Of a DNA stretch of 64,000 bases, positions 24,894-34,633 are shown one piece after another. The stretch is from an uncultured Desulfobulbus sp. (GTDB taxonomy: Bacteria; Desulfobacterota; Desulfobulbia; Desulfobulbales; Desulfobulbaceae). The stretch lies in NCBI RefSeq assembly GCF_963664075.1, contig NZ_OY760916.1, forward strand, positions 2,172,001 to 2,236,000. The letters are read 5' to 3'. Below the pieces are notes generated by a model. It was not told where the DNA came from. It did no database searches and saw nothing but the letters and a program-made list of their open reading frames with translations. Both the position numbers and the translations under genes were made by a program. The number at the start of each line of letters is the position of its first letter. Within the stretch, counting starts at the first letter, position 1.

Positions 24894-26440
24894 CTCAAGT
24901 TTCGGACTTGCATTTTGCATTAAAGAAAAACGCCTAACACACTGAAATAAAATATTTTTTGCGTGAAAAGCCTTTTGCTTTTCGATACATTGGATTTGCG
25001 AAAATACCTAATGATATCAATAAGAAAAGGCTAGTATGGACAATACTCAATACTTTCAGGCGCAACAAGAGGCAAAACGACTGCATGACCGAATTTCCTC
25101 CTTTATGGGCGATTTTAAGGTCGGAACCCTGTTATCGAAAAGCGGCATCCGTAAACTTCGAGGGGCTACGCCTCTGGCTGTTTTCAGTGTCATCTTTGCG
25201 CTGCCATTTGCCGGAGTCAATTTTTCTCGAGGCATCGTTCAGAATCGAAATTTGGGCTTTCAGAAAGATAGCGCTTACGAGTTCCTGAAAAACCCTCGGT
25301 ACAATTGGCGAAAATTCATGCTGTCCCTTGTGACAGTTGTTGTTCGGTTCTTCGATGTTCTGACCAGTGAGCAGCGAGAAAAAGTGTTAATAATCGATGA
25401 CTCCACGTACGATCGATCTCGTTCGAAAGCCGTTGAGCTGCTTGCGTGGATTTTTGACCATAATACCCATCAGCACCTGAAAGGGTTTAAGCTCCTGACT
25501 TTGGGGTGGTCCGATGGCGCAAGTTTTCTTCCACTTGACTTTGTCCTCTGCTCGTCAGCCAACGCGAACAAGAGAGTGCAAGGAATTAAGAAGAAGATGA
25601 GCACCCGGTGCAGCGGGTACACTCGTCGCAAAGAAGCGATGACCAAATCCACCGATCACCTTGAGCCAATGGTGAAGCGGGTTCTGGCGCAGGGTATCAG
25701 GGCTGATTATCTCCTGATGGACAGCTGGTTTGCCTTTCCGGCGCTTTTGGAAAAATTGGGCAAGCACCTCCCCGTGATTTGTATGGGCAAAAATATGCCC
25801 AAGGTTTTTTACCGATACCAGGGAAGGTGGTTCACCCTAGGACACCTTTTCGACCAGCTGAGGAAAAAACCTGGCAAGGCCAAGATCCTTGCCAGTGTCG
25901 TGGTGGAAACCAAACGAAAACAAAAAATCAAAATCGTGTTCGTTCGGCACCGCCATAAACGCACATGGTTGGCAATCATTTCCACACAAATTGACCTTGC
26001 CGACGAGGATATTGTCCGCATTTACGGGAAACGATGGGATATAGAGGTGTTTTTCAAAATGCTGAAGCATTATCTCAACCTGGAAAGAGAAACTCAGCTA
26101 CGGGATTTTGACGGCATCATCGCTCATATAACAATCGTCATGAGCCGGTATGTTTTCCTGGCCTTTGAGCAACGCTGCCATGATGATCCGCGAACACTTG
26201 GCTCACTTTTTTACGCCTTTAGCGAAGAGCAGCAAGATTTGAGTTTTATCGAAGCCATGCACCGGCTTCTCAGTCTGGCACTCGACAAGGTAAGAGCGAC
26301 AGGAGCAATTACTGAAACTGCAGTACTTGCCATCATTGATACAGTCATGGGCTTCGCTATTGATATGCTGCAATGGGCTAGCGGATTTTCGAAGATTAAC
26401 GCCCATACTTCAGCAATTTAGGTCAAGTCCGAAACTTGAG
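24894..26440 (+). mobile_element. intact IS4-type insertion sequence, 1,547 bp
   Basis: Inverted repeats CTCAAGTTTCGGACTTG (24,894-24,910) and its exact complement (26,424-26,440) bound one transposase gene. The 7-bp sequence ATTTTTA occurs on both sides (24,887-24,893 and 26,441-26,447) as a target duplication. Perfect ends and an intact gene show a recent insertion, 20 bp beyond the stop codon of the transglycosylase gene. Confidence 0.93.
25036..26421 (+). CDS. IS4-family transposase
   Basis: A 461-residue DDE transposase filling the 1,547-bp insertion sequence. Catalytic residues are visible: first Asp in LIIDDSTYDRSRSKAVE (about residue 122), second Asp in LLMDSWFAFP (about residue 228), and the IS4 Y-2-R-3-E-6-K signature in YGKRWDIEVFFKMLKHYL. 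All are intact. The ATG at 25,036 is the likely start. The group resembles ISH3/IS4-like transposases; assignment below the family level needs comparison. Confidence 0.9.
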   Translation: MDNTQYFQAQQEAKRLHDRISSFMGDFKVGTLLSKSGIRKLRGATPLAVFSVIFALPFAGVNFSRGIVQNRNLGFQKDSAYEFLKNPRYNWRKFMLSLVTVVVRFFDVLTSEQREKVLIIDDSTYDRSRSKAVELLAWIFDHNTHQHLKGFKLLTLGWSDGASFLPLDFVLCSSANANKRVQGIKKKMSTRCSGYTRRKEAMTKSTDHLEPMVKRVLAQGIRADYLLMDSWFAFPALLEKLGKHLPVICMGKNMPKVFYRYQGRWFTLGHLFDQLRKKPGKAKILASVVVETKRKQKIKIVFVRHRHKRTWLAIISTQIDLADEDIVRIYGKRWDIEVFFKMLKHYLNLERETQLRDFDGIIAHITIVMSRYVFLAFEQRCHDDPRTLGSLFYAFSEEQQDLSFIEAMHRLLSLALDKVRATGAITETAVLAIIDTVMGFAIDMLQWASGFSKINAHTSAI

Positions 26441-26460
26441 ATTTTTATCTATTTAAGATC

Positions 26461-27156
26461 CTAAATGTTCTTAGAAAACCGTTTTACGAACGAATCAATC
26501 CGACCTTCTTGCCATGACCTACTTTGTAATTTTGAATTACTCCTGGACACAATCAATGGTGCTTTGCCCCTCTCCTTCTCTTCAACGACCAATTTGCTTA
26601 TCCCTTTCGGTTTCCGATCAGTGAAAGAGGACAGGGTACCAGGCACTGTTGCTTTTGGCGCCCGTCCCTTGGCCAAGGCTCCTTTAACCATTTCAGCATA
26701 CCTTCGCCCTCTGGTCTCATTGGGAGAGTGATAGGCTCGTATTGCCTCCCAGGTCTGGCCGTGTTTCTTAATTTCCTGCTTCAGGATCCATGATCCCAAA
26801 TATATATTTGCCAACGGGTCAAAGGCAGCTTCCAAAGGGATACCATACTTCTTGAGCCAGAAATTATTCACCTGCATTATTCCGGAATCAAAGGAACGGC
26901 CTTGAGCTTTAGCCTGCCTGGCCATGGCAACAGCCTTCTCTTTGGAGGTAAACTTATACCCCTTTCCTTCTATGTTAAGTGACCAGGGGTGGGTGCCGCT
27001 TTCAACGTCGGCAATGGCCTGGGTCCAGGCAACTGGAACCCCCCAGAACTGAGCCGCCTCTTCAAACATGATATCCATCGACAATACCTGCTCAGCATGA
27101 GCAGGTATTGATATCACTCCCCCCAGGAGCAACACAGCCAGCACCTTCAATCTCAT
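26461..27156 (-). CDS. conjugation-associated lytic transglycosylase (VirB1/TrbN-like)
   Basis: A 231-residue exported enzyme that locally opens peptidoglycan for the type IV secretion channel. A signal peptide ends at Ala-His-Ala-Glu (residue 22). The lysozyme-like fold shows the catalytic Glu in AIADVESGTHPWSLNI (about residue 51), GIMQVNNFW (residues 92-100) and the tyrosine motif IRAYHSPNETRGRRY. The C-terminal 60 residues are basic and low in complexity. It overlaps the next upstream gene by 4 nt and is the last gene of the leftward tra operon. An IS4-type element was inserted just beyond its stop. Confidence 0.88.
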   Translation of the reverse strand: MRLKVLAVLLLGGVISIPAHAEQVLSMDIMFEEAAQFWGVPVAWTQAIADVESGTHPWSLNIEGKGYKFTSKEKAVAMARQAKAQGRSFDSGIMQVNNFWLKKYGIPLEAAFDPLANIYLGSWILKQEIKKHGQTWEAIRAYHSPNETRGRRYAEMVKGALAKGRAPKATVPGTLSSFTDRKPKGISKLVVEEKERGKAPLIVSRSNSKLQSRSWQEGRIDSFVKRFSKNI

Positions 27157-29522
27157 CGCTCGACCTCAGCGACTTGAGCATTTACCTGCTTAGCCACCGC
27201 TTTGATTCCCCGCGATTTGTGCAGGTCGTTAAAGTCGGTATATCTTCTCAGGATTTCTTCCTGGTTGAATTTTGGTACCGCCACAGTCGCACCTATAGCT
27301 TCCGCCGCCTCGTTCGCCCTTTTCAGCCCCACGTTGCCAATGGGGGTGCCACCAACTTGCTTCACCAGGTGATGATCGTTATCCGCGCATATTGTGATCT
27401 CTGCATCCGGATGTTGTTCTCGCAAGATCTCAGCAACCGGCTGGAGATTATGGGCCGTAAATGCCGCAACCACTGTTTGCCCGGTGGCCATATGAATGCT
27501 GGCCGCCGTCGCGTATCCTTCGGCAAGGAGAATCTCTCTGCTATCCAAGTTCTCTGAAGAAGGGATCACCAAGGCAGCGCCTTGTTGAGGGCAGCCGGAT
27601 TCAAACCTTTTTGCGCCATTGGGTTCGATCCATTGGAGTGTTTGGATGCGACCAGTGCGAAGATCAAATCCGGGAATGAGCAAATTGCCCCGATTATCCT
27701 GCCTGAGCCCGTACCCCTCAACGCCTTTGTCTTTGAGGTAAATATGCTCGTTCGCCGATGTTGCATTCATCCATTTGGCGTATGCCTTTTTCTGGGCCTT
27801 TGCACGTTGCTCCTGGAGCTGCTTTTCTCGCTCAGCTTTTCGAACCTGGGCTTCTGCTTGTAGCGCCTCTTTCTCTGTTTCAGTGAGCGTATGCCCTGTT
27901 GCCACCCATTTGACATGTTCGCCAGTTTTGTAATTTTGAGCCCAACCATTGGGGCGTCCATCTTCATACCCACAATAGGCACCATCCTTCGCTCCAGGTT
28001 TTCCCGATTCCACAGGGACACGATGAATCCTACCGTCAAGAATTGGCTCCTCTACTTGCAAGCCTGCTTCTTTAAGTCGTTCGGAAAATTCCTGGACCGG
28101 TGGCATGCTCGGCATGGCACTGACGACCTCTCTCTCAGGCAACCAGGCAGACAACGGAACCAGATCCGTGCCCTCAGGTGCAAACCAACGCTTCGCCTCG
28201 CTATCCCACTTTGCCCCTGCCTTTTTTGCTTTGTTCTTTTCTTTATAGGGCACATTCAAATAGGTCTTTGAATCGGCCATCAGGCTACAAACTTGAGCGG
28301 CAACGTCTTGCGCGAGGAGTTTGTCCGAGCGTTCATAGCCAGCCATGAAGCTCTCTTTCAGCTCTTTGGGAGGCGGATATTCCAGACCATCGAATTTAAG
28401 CGTAAATTTTGTATGATCCGCGAAGTCATGATCCTGGCTGGCCAAGACATAAATATTCTTATCGTCTTGATACTCGCAGTGTAATGGCCCCTGCCGATGG
28501 GTAGCGCACATAACCCGATAGGCAGATCCGGCCTCCTGCGCGGTCTCATATTCCTGATATATTTTTGGAGTTGCCCCACTGATGATAAAAACGCCTGCAT
28601 CCTGTTCGGTTCGTTCAACTGTCTTTTTCTGTTCCAGATTCATCACGTACTCCTTGATTTTCTCCGCGTCGCGACAAGCTCGCATGATCTCCTGGGGATC
28701 CTTTTTCAAAACGCTCACCCAACTCTCGACATAGGAAACATGTTGATTGGGCTGGTGAGGCAGACCTAGCTCCTGACTGAGCATCCAGGAAGCAATCTCG
28801 GCCCGCAATTCCTCCTTTGCGTATCGCTCGGATCCATACGGCCCGAACTCTCGATCCATTCGCTCGGGATGCCCGGTCCAATGCCCCAGCTCATGCAACG
28901 CCGTGCTGTAGTAATCGCCAGCTTCGAGAAAATTCTCTTTGGACGGCAAATGGATGTCATCCGTGGACATTCGGTAAAAGGCTCGATCTGCCTGATCATG
29001 GATAATGGTGGCTCCTGACTCGTCCAATATATCCTCTCCCTTTTGGAGTGGATCCCATGTAAGCTCCGGCTCCTCATACGGTGGGATATCGTGCCCATCG
29101 AGCGTCTGCAGCTGGCTTGCATGAAACACTGAAAATACGTGCAAGCGCGGGCGTTCCAACTGAACGGTTTCCTGTTTCTCTTCACCGTTTTCATCCATTA
29201 CGGGGCGACCAGATTCATCGAGCACAGCTTGCCGATCCGTCCATTGCCAGAACACCACCTTCTGTGACTTTGCACCCTTTTTGACCCGCCATTCCTGTTC
29301 ATTGGCCTGCTTAAAGGTCAGCCAACGGGGATCGGCAAAACCATGGCGAGCCAACATGATAGTATTCACCCCTCTATAGACCGTTCCGGAGATAGGATTG
29401 ACAGGACGATGGAACTCTCCTGCTTTCCAGGGCTTCTGCCAGGGAGCCGTCCCCTTTTCCAGTTCCTCGATAATGCTTTCGGTGAAGGTTTCCGCGATAC
29501 TTTTGCGCTCAGATTTCTTCAT
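27153..29522 (-). CDS. ArdC-type antirestriction/metallopeptidase - Toprim primase-like fusion (TraC-like)
   Basis: A 789-residue multidomain protein. Residues 1-110 are an ArdC N-terminal ssDNA-binding domain (TAPWQKPWKAG...YRGVN). A zincin-like metallopeptidase follows (STALHELGHWTGHPERMDR). Residues 425-470 are DUF5710 (YLNVPYKEKNKAKKAGAKWD). Residues 575-789 are a Toprim-type primase-like domain (ILLAEGYATAASIHMATGQ, ITICADNDHHL, FNDLHKSRG). Such proteins enter the recipient with the DNA, protect it from restriction and may prime the complementary strand, like TraC of RP4. The ATG at 29,522 follows AAGGAGG; the frame upstream of it starts with TTG and is less likely. Confidence 0.88.
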   Translation of the reverse strand: MKKSERKSIAETFTESIIEELEKGTAPWQKPWKAGEFHRPVNPISGTVYRGVNTIMLARHGFADPRWLTFKQANEQEWRVKKGAKSQKVVFWQWTDRQAVLDESGRPVMDENGEEKQETVQLERPRLHVFSVFHASQLQTLDGHDIPPYEEPELTWDPLQKGEDILDESGATIIHDQADRAFYRMSTDDIHLPSKENFLEAGDYYSTALHELGHWTGHPERMDREFGPYGSERYAKEELRAEIASWMLSQELGLPHQPNQHVSYVESWVSVLKKDPQEIMRACRDAEKIKEYVMNLEQKKTVERTEQDAGVFIISGATPKIYQEYETAQEAGSAYRVMCATHRQGPLHCEYQDDKNIYVLASQDHDFADHTKFTLKFDGLEYPPPKELKESFMAGYERSDKLLAQDVAAQVCSLMADSKTYLNVPYKEKNKAKKAGAKWDSEAKRWFAPEGTDLVPLSAWLPEREVVSAMPSMPPVQEFSERLKEAGLQVEEPILDGRIHRVPVESGKPGAKDGAYCGYEDGRPNGWAQNYKTGEHVKWVATGHTLTETEKEALQAEAQVRKAEREKQLQEQRAKAQKKAYAKWMNATSANEHIYLKDKGVEGYGLRQDNRGNLLIPGFDLRTGRIQTLQWIEPNGAKRFESGCPQQGAALVIPSSENLDSREILLAEGYATAASIHMATGQTVVAAFTAHNLQPVAEILREQHPDAEITICADNDHHLVKQVGGTPIGNVGLKRANEAAEAIGATVAVPKFNQEEILRRYTDFNDLHKSRGIKAVAKQVNAQVAEVER

Positions 29523-29673
29523 CAGCGCCTCCTTCAATCACATCAGCCAAATCCTCCTCGCTGAAAAATGCCCCCATGTAATCAGCGACATCCGGATCAA
29601 CCGGAATCCCCAGACCGGGGGTTTTCAAGGCCTGCTGTTCCACTTTCTGTGCTGCTGCTTTCAGATATTCCAT
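29509..29673 (-). CDS. small acidic conjugation-operon protein
   Basis: A 54-residue protein between traF and the ArdC-primase gene, too short for usual gene calls. It starts at 29,673 with GAGGAAA 7 nt upstream and ends at 29,509, overlapping the next start by 14 nt in another frame. The C-terminal part is acidic (FFSEEDLADVIEGGADEE). The ribosome-binding site of the next gene lies within its end, so the two are translationally coupled. Function unknown; small acidic partners of ArdC/primase proteins occur in related elements. Confidence 0.7.
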   Translation of the reverse strand: MEYLKAAAQKVEQQALKTPGLGIPVDPDVADYMGAFFSEEDLADVIEGGADEEI

Positions 29674-29684
29674 GAGTTTTTTCC

Positions 29685-30194
29685 TCAAAAGGTGATGACC
29701 GGTTCAACCGGCCTCAAAGAAACGATCGGCACCAGACCGAAGTATCGGCTGTCAAAGCTGCCGTCGTGGTGTTGCGAAAGAAGGAGCGCCTTTCCAGGAG
29801 GAATTACTCCATAGGCGAGATGAGATGGCGGCATGACACGTCCCTGCCTGTCTCTGCCGAGAATTTTTGTATGTGCCAGAACCTGCTCATTGACCATGAT
29901 CGCGTTGCCGCAAAAGCTCACTCTGTCCCCAGGCATACCTTTGACCACTTTCAGAAGTGGTCTGAGCCCGGAAGGACAGGATCCTGAAGCCAAATATCTT
30001 CGATCATGCGCTAGTTGAACGAATTCGGGATCATCGAGACAAAAAGCTACGGTCTGCCCCCGATACAGTGACTCGTGCGTGAGTCGGTACACACCAACGG
30101 GAAGTGAGGGCGTTAGGTTGAGTCGAAAACCAAGCTGCCAAGAGACAAATCCAAAAATCAAAGCGCAGAAGCTAATCGCACAGATACTTTTCAT
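29685..30194 (-). CDS. traF: TraF-type S26 signal peptidase (conjugative pilin maturation)
   Basis: A 169-residue membrane-anchored serine protease of the S26 (TraF) type, which in RP4 trims and cyclises the TrbC pilin. The start at 30,194 (MKSICAIS) gives a single N-terminal TM helix; the open frame upstream overlaps traG. The nucleophile region NLTPSLPVGVYRL (Ser-x-Pro-x-Gly-x-Tyr) and the lysine region LLKVVKGMPGDRVSF are intact, and HDGSFDSRYFGLVP matches the conserved GxFDSRYFG box. It overlaps the 3' end of traG by 23 nt. Confidence 0.9.
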   Translation of the reverse strand: MKSICAISFCALIFGFVSWQLGFRLNLTPSLPVGVYRLTHESLYRGQTVAFCLDDPEFVQLAHDRRYLASGSCPSGLRPLLKVVKGMPGDRVSFCGNAIMVNEQVLAHTKILGRDRQGRVMPPSHLAYGVIPPGKALLLSQHHDGSFDSRYFGLVPIVSLRPVEPVITF

Positions 30195-32112
30195 AGTCGG
30201 CTTCCGTAATGCCAGGTCTCGTCGATTGCTGTGGTTGCTCCAGTGCATTCCCCTGATAGAGATTGTCGGACCTGGCTGGGGGAAGGATTCGAGAACGGCT
30301 AGAAAATACCGGATCAAGAAAGTACAGAATCTGCTGGCCGTAGATGGGCGATTGCCCTGCGGTGAAGATCAACATGTCTCCAGGTGCGGTGACCTTGCCT
30401 GAAGCATCTTTCTCCGCCCCGGGCAGGCGAAGGCATTCATCCGGAGTGAGCAACGGCCTGGAGGTTTCATTTATACTGATGGAACGTGACCGACCGCCTT
30501 TACCCCGACTGATCGAGACCTTCTTACTGACCACAGTGGTCGTACCGGTCAGTTTGGAGAGATATTCAGCGGTTTCAGGCAGGTTGGGCGCGTAGGCAAT
30601 GCGCACATGACAGTTGGCCATCAGGGCATTATCAGCGCCGTAGGTGTTGGTAAGCTGCTTGGTATCCTGGACAATGAAGTACCCCTTGATGCCGTACCCG
30701 GCCATGAAGGCAATAGCGCGCTCAAAAATCGGCAGCTTGCCCAAAGCCGTGAACTCGTCAAGCATCAACAACAAACGGTGGTGGTAAGCAAGTTGGCTGG
30801 CACCATCGGCAAAGGTCATCTTCTCGGTCAATCGCCCGAGTAGTTGGGTTATGAAAATACGGAGCAAAGGACGGAGCCGGTCGATATCCGCCGGAGCCAC
30901 CACCAGGTACAAATTGACTGCCGCCTGATGATTCATCAGATCAGGAATGCGAAAATCACAACGGGAGATATTGCGAGCAACGACAGGATCTCGATAGAGC
31001 GCCAGATTGGCGGTGGCAGTTGAGACGACACCGGCCATTTCCTTATCCGCCTTGGCGAGCATGCCGCTGGCAGCAGAGGCACAAAAGGTATGCGCCGCCC
31101 TCCCCTGCTCTGCATCCAGCCCAGGGAACATTTCCGCCAACATCGCGCCGTGGTCCGTGGCGATAATTTCTTCGAATAACTCTTTGGGGCCACCTTCACG
31201 ATCCGGATCTTCAAGCATCAGGGAGACATCATACAAACTGGCCTGCCGGTTCCCCTGCAACCTGGTGGTGATAAGGCAGTGCAACAAAACGCCACCGAAA
31301 AAGCCGCAAGCAGCCTTGTCCCAGTAATCGGGCAGGCCCTTACCATCAGGATCCAGCACCATATTGGCCACCTGCTGCACATCGGCAATTGCCCGGTCAC
31401 CTTCAAGCCGGATCTCTTCAAGGGGGTTAAAGCAGGCCGTTGCTCCCGTGGGATCTGCTGGCTCGAAACGGAGCACCTTGTTTCCCCGACTCTTGAGATA
31501 GCCAGCGGTCAAAGCGTAGTTCTCGCCCTTGATGTCAAACACCACGCTGGACTGTTCCCAGGCGAGCAGTGTCGGCAGGATCAGGCCCACGCCTTTCCCC
31601 GAACGCGTGGGCGCAAAACAGAGCAGATGCTCCGGACCATTATGGCGTAGGTAGAGCTGGGTTTTGGTTGCACTGTCAAACCATCCACCAATATAGACGC
31701 CCTGGCCGGAGAGATAGCCCATGGTGCGAATCTCCTTGCCGGTGGCCCAGCGCGCTGTACCGTGCAGATCCTTTTTCCCCTTTGGTGCCTGATTGATTGC
31801 CAGATACAGCATGGCGCTCAGTAAAGGCGGCCCCATGAATAGCAGCATGGACCGATCAGCCAAGGGTTGCACCTCTATGGCGGTAAAGATTGTTTTCGGC
31901 CAAGTGAGTGCCGTCCAGGGGAGGTACCAAAGGCGGCTGAAGGCAACGAAGGGCTCTCCAAGTATGGGATGATGCCCGAACAAATTGCCAATTTGTTGCA
32001 AGCTCCACATCAGCACCATCAGACCCCAGAGGAGAATGAGCAACAGAACCAGCCATCTCCAGAGACGGCTTTTCGTCTTGCGAGTGAGATGCCCGTACTG
32101 TTGCTCAGCCAT
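30172..32112 (-). CDS. traG: type IV coupling protein (TraG/VirD4)
   Basis: A 646-residue ATPase that brings the relaxosome to the secretion channel. Two N-terminal TM helices (about residues 20-40 and 95-110) are followed by Walker A APTRSGKGVGLILPTLL (about residues 168-184) and Walker B LLLMLDEFTALGKLP (about residue 448). ENYALTAGYLKSRGNKVLRF and YGIKGYFIVQDTKQL are also typical of the family. Length fits RP4 TraG. It overlaps trbI by 8 nt. Confidence 0.95.
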   Translation of the reverse strand: MAEQQYGHLTRKTKSRLWRWLVLLLILLWGLMVLMWSLQQIGNLFGHHPILGEPFVAFSRLWYLPWTALTWPKTIFTAIEVQPLADRSMLLFMGPPLLSAMLYLAINQAPKGKKDLHGTARWATGKEIRTMGYLSGQGVYIGGWFDSATKTQLYLRHNGPEHLLCFAPTRSGKGVGLILPTLLAWEQSSVVFDIKGENYALTAGYLKSRGNKVLRFEPADPTGATACFNPLEEIRLEGDRAIADVQQVANMVLDPDGKGLPDYWDKAACGFFGGVLLHCLITTRLQGNRQASLYDVSLMLEDPDREGGPKELFEEIIATDHGAMLAEMFPGLDAEQGRAAHTFCASAASGMLAKADKEMAGVVSTATANLALYRDPVVARNISRCDFRIPDLMNHQAAVNLYLVVAPADIDRLRPLLRIFITQLLGRLTEKMTFADGASQLAYHHRLLLMLDEFTALGKLPIFERAIAFMAGYGIKGYFIVQDTKQLTNTYGADNALMANCHVRIAYAPNLPETAEYLSKLTGTTTVVSKKVSISRGKGGRSRSISINETSRPLLTPDECLRLPGAEKDASGKVTAPGDMLIFTAGQSPIYGQQILYFLDPVFSSRSRILPPARSDNLYQGNALEQPQQSTRPGITEADYEKYLCD

Positions 32113-33328
32113 TGTTCAATGGTCTATACGGTTCCCGAAAGACAACATCCTTGGTGACAATGACGTTGAACTGATAGCCCGGCCTGATCTCCAATGTCGG
32201 TTTGATGTTCAGGTTTTTCTGCAGCAGGCTCATAGTCGCCTGCCCCATTTGTGCGGCCAAGGCTGCTGCCATGGCATCTTGCACCGAGGTGCCATCACTG
32301 TTATCACTGGAGTTGGAGACGTTATCCATAGCGTAGCTGGTTCCGCCAGTAACTAAACTCATGAGAAAAGCCGACCCGAATATGCGCAGGTAATGGTTAT
32401 TGACCAGGTCTTCATATCCTGCATAACCGGAGACATCGGCACCCGGCATCGCCCCCAAGGTGACAGCAGAGCCATCGGGAAAAATCAGCCGATTCCAGGC
32501 AACAAGCACCCGACTCTGACCGTACACAACCCGCGAGTCATAAACGCCGTAGAGCTTGGCTCCCTGCGGGACAAGAAGGTGATGCCCGGTGGCTGTGTCA
32601 TAAACATTCTGGGAGACCTGGGCGATCAGGCTGCCAGGCAGCTCTGAGTTGATCCCGCTGATCATGATGCCGGGAATAACGGTTCCGGTCTTGACCTCGA
32701 AAGGTCTTCCGGGTTCCCTGGTGTAGGGAGAGCGCCAGTCATCTTGACCGATCCGACTGAAAAAATGTTCTTTGTCGCGATCTGCCGCGTTATAGTCCTG
32801 AGCCTGGTTCTCACCCGACAATAATCCCGCCTGTTGGATCATTGCCGATTGACTGCTTCCGCTTACTGGTGCGCTTGTGGCCTTATGCGCCTCCCCTGCC
32901 CTATCCATGCGTTTGGCGATCAAGGGTGATTTCAAGGCTTCACGAAAGGCTTGCTCCCTGGCCCGCATTCTCTCTTGCTCCAATTTGAGTGACTCATCGT
33001 TTTCTTGAGAGGACTCCATTCGAACTACAACCAGCGGTTCTTTTGATTGAGCTGCTTCAGCCTCGGCTGGCGTAATTACCGCTGGCATATCGGTAGCTGG
33101 TGGCAGCGATAATCCATGCCCATCCAGATTGACCAGCGGTCTTTCCGAAGCCACGGCCACCGGTTTGCTCTCCGATTGTTTTCGAGCTCCCGAACCGTAG
33201 TTGACGCTGTAGAAGAGCACACCAAAGAGCCCAAGAATGACGAACGCGACGGCATAGAGCGGCCATTTTTTCATCCTTGTGGTGGTCACCTTTGGCGGTT
33301 TCAGACTGTTCGGCGAACCATCACTCAT
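32105..33328 (-). CDS. trbI: TrbI/VirB10 channel protein
   Basis: A 407-residue protein spanning the periplasm and linking both membranes in the mating channel. One TM helix (residues 21-43) is followed by a long, low-complexity periplasmic linker rich in Glu and Ser, then the VirB10 C-terminal barrel domain (residues 215-400) with GTVIPGIMISGINSELPG, HHLLVPQGAKLYGVYDS and the terminal IRPGYQFNVIVTKDVVF. It overlaps trbH by 8 nt and traG by 8 nt. Confidence 0.93.
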   Translation of the reverse strand: MSDGSPNSLKPPKVTTTRMKKWPLYAVAFVILGLFGVLFYSVNYGSGARKQSESKPVAVASERPLVNLDGHGLSLPPATDMPAVITPAEAEAAQSKEPLVVVRMESSQENDESLKLEQERMRAREQAFREALKSPLIAKRMDRAGEAHKATSAPVSGSSQSAMIQQAGLLSGENQAQDYNAADRDKEHFFSRIGQDDWRSPYTREPGRPFEVKTGTVIPGIMISGINSELPGSLIAQVSQNVYDTATGHHLLVPQGAKLYGVYDSRVVYGQSRVLVAWNRLIFPDGSAVTLGAMPGADVSGYAGYEDLVNNHYLRIFGSAFLMSLVTGGTSYAMDNVSNSSDNSDGTSVQDAMAAALAAQMGQATMSLLQKNLNIKPTLEIRPGYQFNVIVTKDVVFREPYRPLNNG

Positions 33329-33773
33329 TGCTCTCCCCTCCAGTTTTCAGACAGGAAAAGCCCGCAATGGGTTTGCCAGCGGCGCTATAGGTGCGAGCCA
33401 AAGAGGTCGAACGAGCTCTCTCTGTGACTTTGAGTTGGAGGTACCAGGCTGGTGGGGTGACATCTTGGAGGGCATCAAGCACATAACTGACGACGACATC
33501 GCCACGCGGAGAGAGAGTGAATCCCTGCTTACGTAAAGAATTTTCAAAGGACTGGCTAAACCCATCAACTTGTTCGGGGACAAGCAGCTGGATCGAGGTA
33601 CGTCCTGGTGGATAGAGCTCCACCAGCTGCCTGGTGGCATCCTGCGCAATCAAGGCAGTTCCTTCCGAAGGAAGTTGGCCCACGAAGGAGGTGCCAAGCC
33701 CAGCACGTCCGGCACAGCCAGAGAAGACCAACGAGCCAAGCAAAACCATCAACAAGGCAAATTTAATTTTCAT
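33321..33773 (-). CDS. trbH: TrbH-like conjugal lipoprotein
   Basis: A 150-residue lipoprotein in the TrbH position between trbG and trbI. The start near 33,773 (MKIKFALL) gives a signal peptide with lipobox VFSGC; it overlaps the trbG stop. The body has PPGRTSIQLL and DVVVSYVLDALQ segments like TrbH of IncP. TrbH probably helps assemble the outer part of the channel, similar to VirB7. Confidence 0.8.
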   Translation of the reverse strand: MKIKFALLMVLLGSLVFSGCAGRAGLGTSFVGQLPSEGTALIAQDATRQLVELYPPGRTSIQLLVPEQVDGFSQSFENSLRKQGFTLSPRGDVVVSYVLDALQDVTPPAWYLQLKVTERARSTSLARTYSAAGKPIAGFSCLKTGGESNE

Positions 33774-34630
33774 TTCCCCCTCCTGATCTCTACGCATTCC
33801 TGGTCTCCCCCCACTCCGGCAACGAGAGCGATGGTGTTGAAGAGGCCATCAACGATCATGGTCTCATTCTGGACTCGATAGTTCACCAGCACATCGGTTC
33901 CTCCCTTGCGAACCAGGAGTGCCGGCATTTCGCCAGATCTGGTTGACTTGGGCAACTTGATATAGGTTTTCAAGCCGTCGTCGTACACCCGTTCTGGCTT
34001 CCAGAGGACTTTGCCTTCCACCTCATAGTTAAAGTTCAGTTGAGCGAGATCGATTTCCTTGCCATCATTGCCAACTGTTGAGCTCCATTCCTTTTGCCGG
34101 GAAGCCGCGCTCTGCTTCTGTTGCTGATCTCGACGTAGAGCATCGAAGTAGGTAAAGCCAACGTAAGGCGTGTACCCTTTCAATCTGGAGATCAGTCGTA
34201 AATGGTACACTCGTCGGTCTGTGGTAATCACGGCACTGGTCTGCAGACCGGCATCTGCAGGTTTGATAAAAAGATGCGTGGTGTTGCCAGCGGTTCCGGC
34301 CTCCGCAAGCCAACGGGCCGAATCCCCCAACACGATCTCGTTCACCGATTCGCCGCGCTCCAACTCGACATCACAGACCTGAAACGGCGAGGCGATGATC
34401 GTTGGCACCGAGGCACCATGCACGTACATGAGCTTGCCCCCGGTTGTCATATAGGGCTGAATATCGTTTTTGTTCGACCAGCTGGACGAAATACGCAGCG
34501 CCTTTCGTTCCTTGGCGCTCAACGGCACCATGGCCTGATTGAGGTAATCGTATTGCCCGGCCAGCGCCTTGCCCCCTACCGCTGCACCCATCAAAGCAAG
34601 GATGCACACACCAGGTATAAGTTTCTCCAT
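33770..34630 (-). CDS. trbG: TrbG/VirB9 channel protein
   Basis: A 286-residue periplasmic protein of the outer-membrane core complex. Signal peptide (residues 1-24), then an N-terminal VirB9 domain (ITTDRRVYHLRLIS near residue 135) and the C-terminal domain with ERVYDDGLKTYIKLP and VNYRVQNETMIVDG, all as expected for the family. It overlaps trbH and lies 3 nt after trbF. Confidence 0.93.
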   Translation of the reverse strand: MEKLIPGVCILALMGAAVGGKALAGQYDYLNQAMVPLSAKERKALRISSSWSNKNDIQPYMTTGGKLMYVHGASVPTIIASPFQVCDVELERGESVNEIVLGDSARWLAEAGTAGNTTHLFIKPADAGLQTSAVITTDRRVYHLRLISRLKGYTPYVGFTYFDALRRDQQQKQSAASRQKEWSSTVGNDGKEIDLAQLNFNYEVEGKVLWKPERVYDDGLKTYIKLPKSTRSGEMPALLVRKGGTDVLVNYRVQNETMIVDGLFNTIALVAGVGGDQECVEIRRGK

Positions 34631-34633
34631 GGA

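Noticed and set aside
27891..28271. 126-codon plus-strand frame inside the ArdC-primase gene
   Set aside because: Antisense shadow of a well-supported multidomain gene; no ribosome-binding site or domain.
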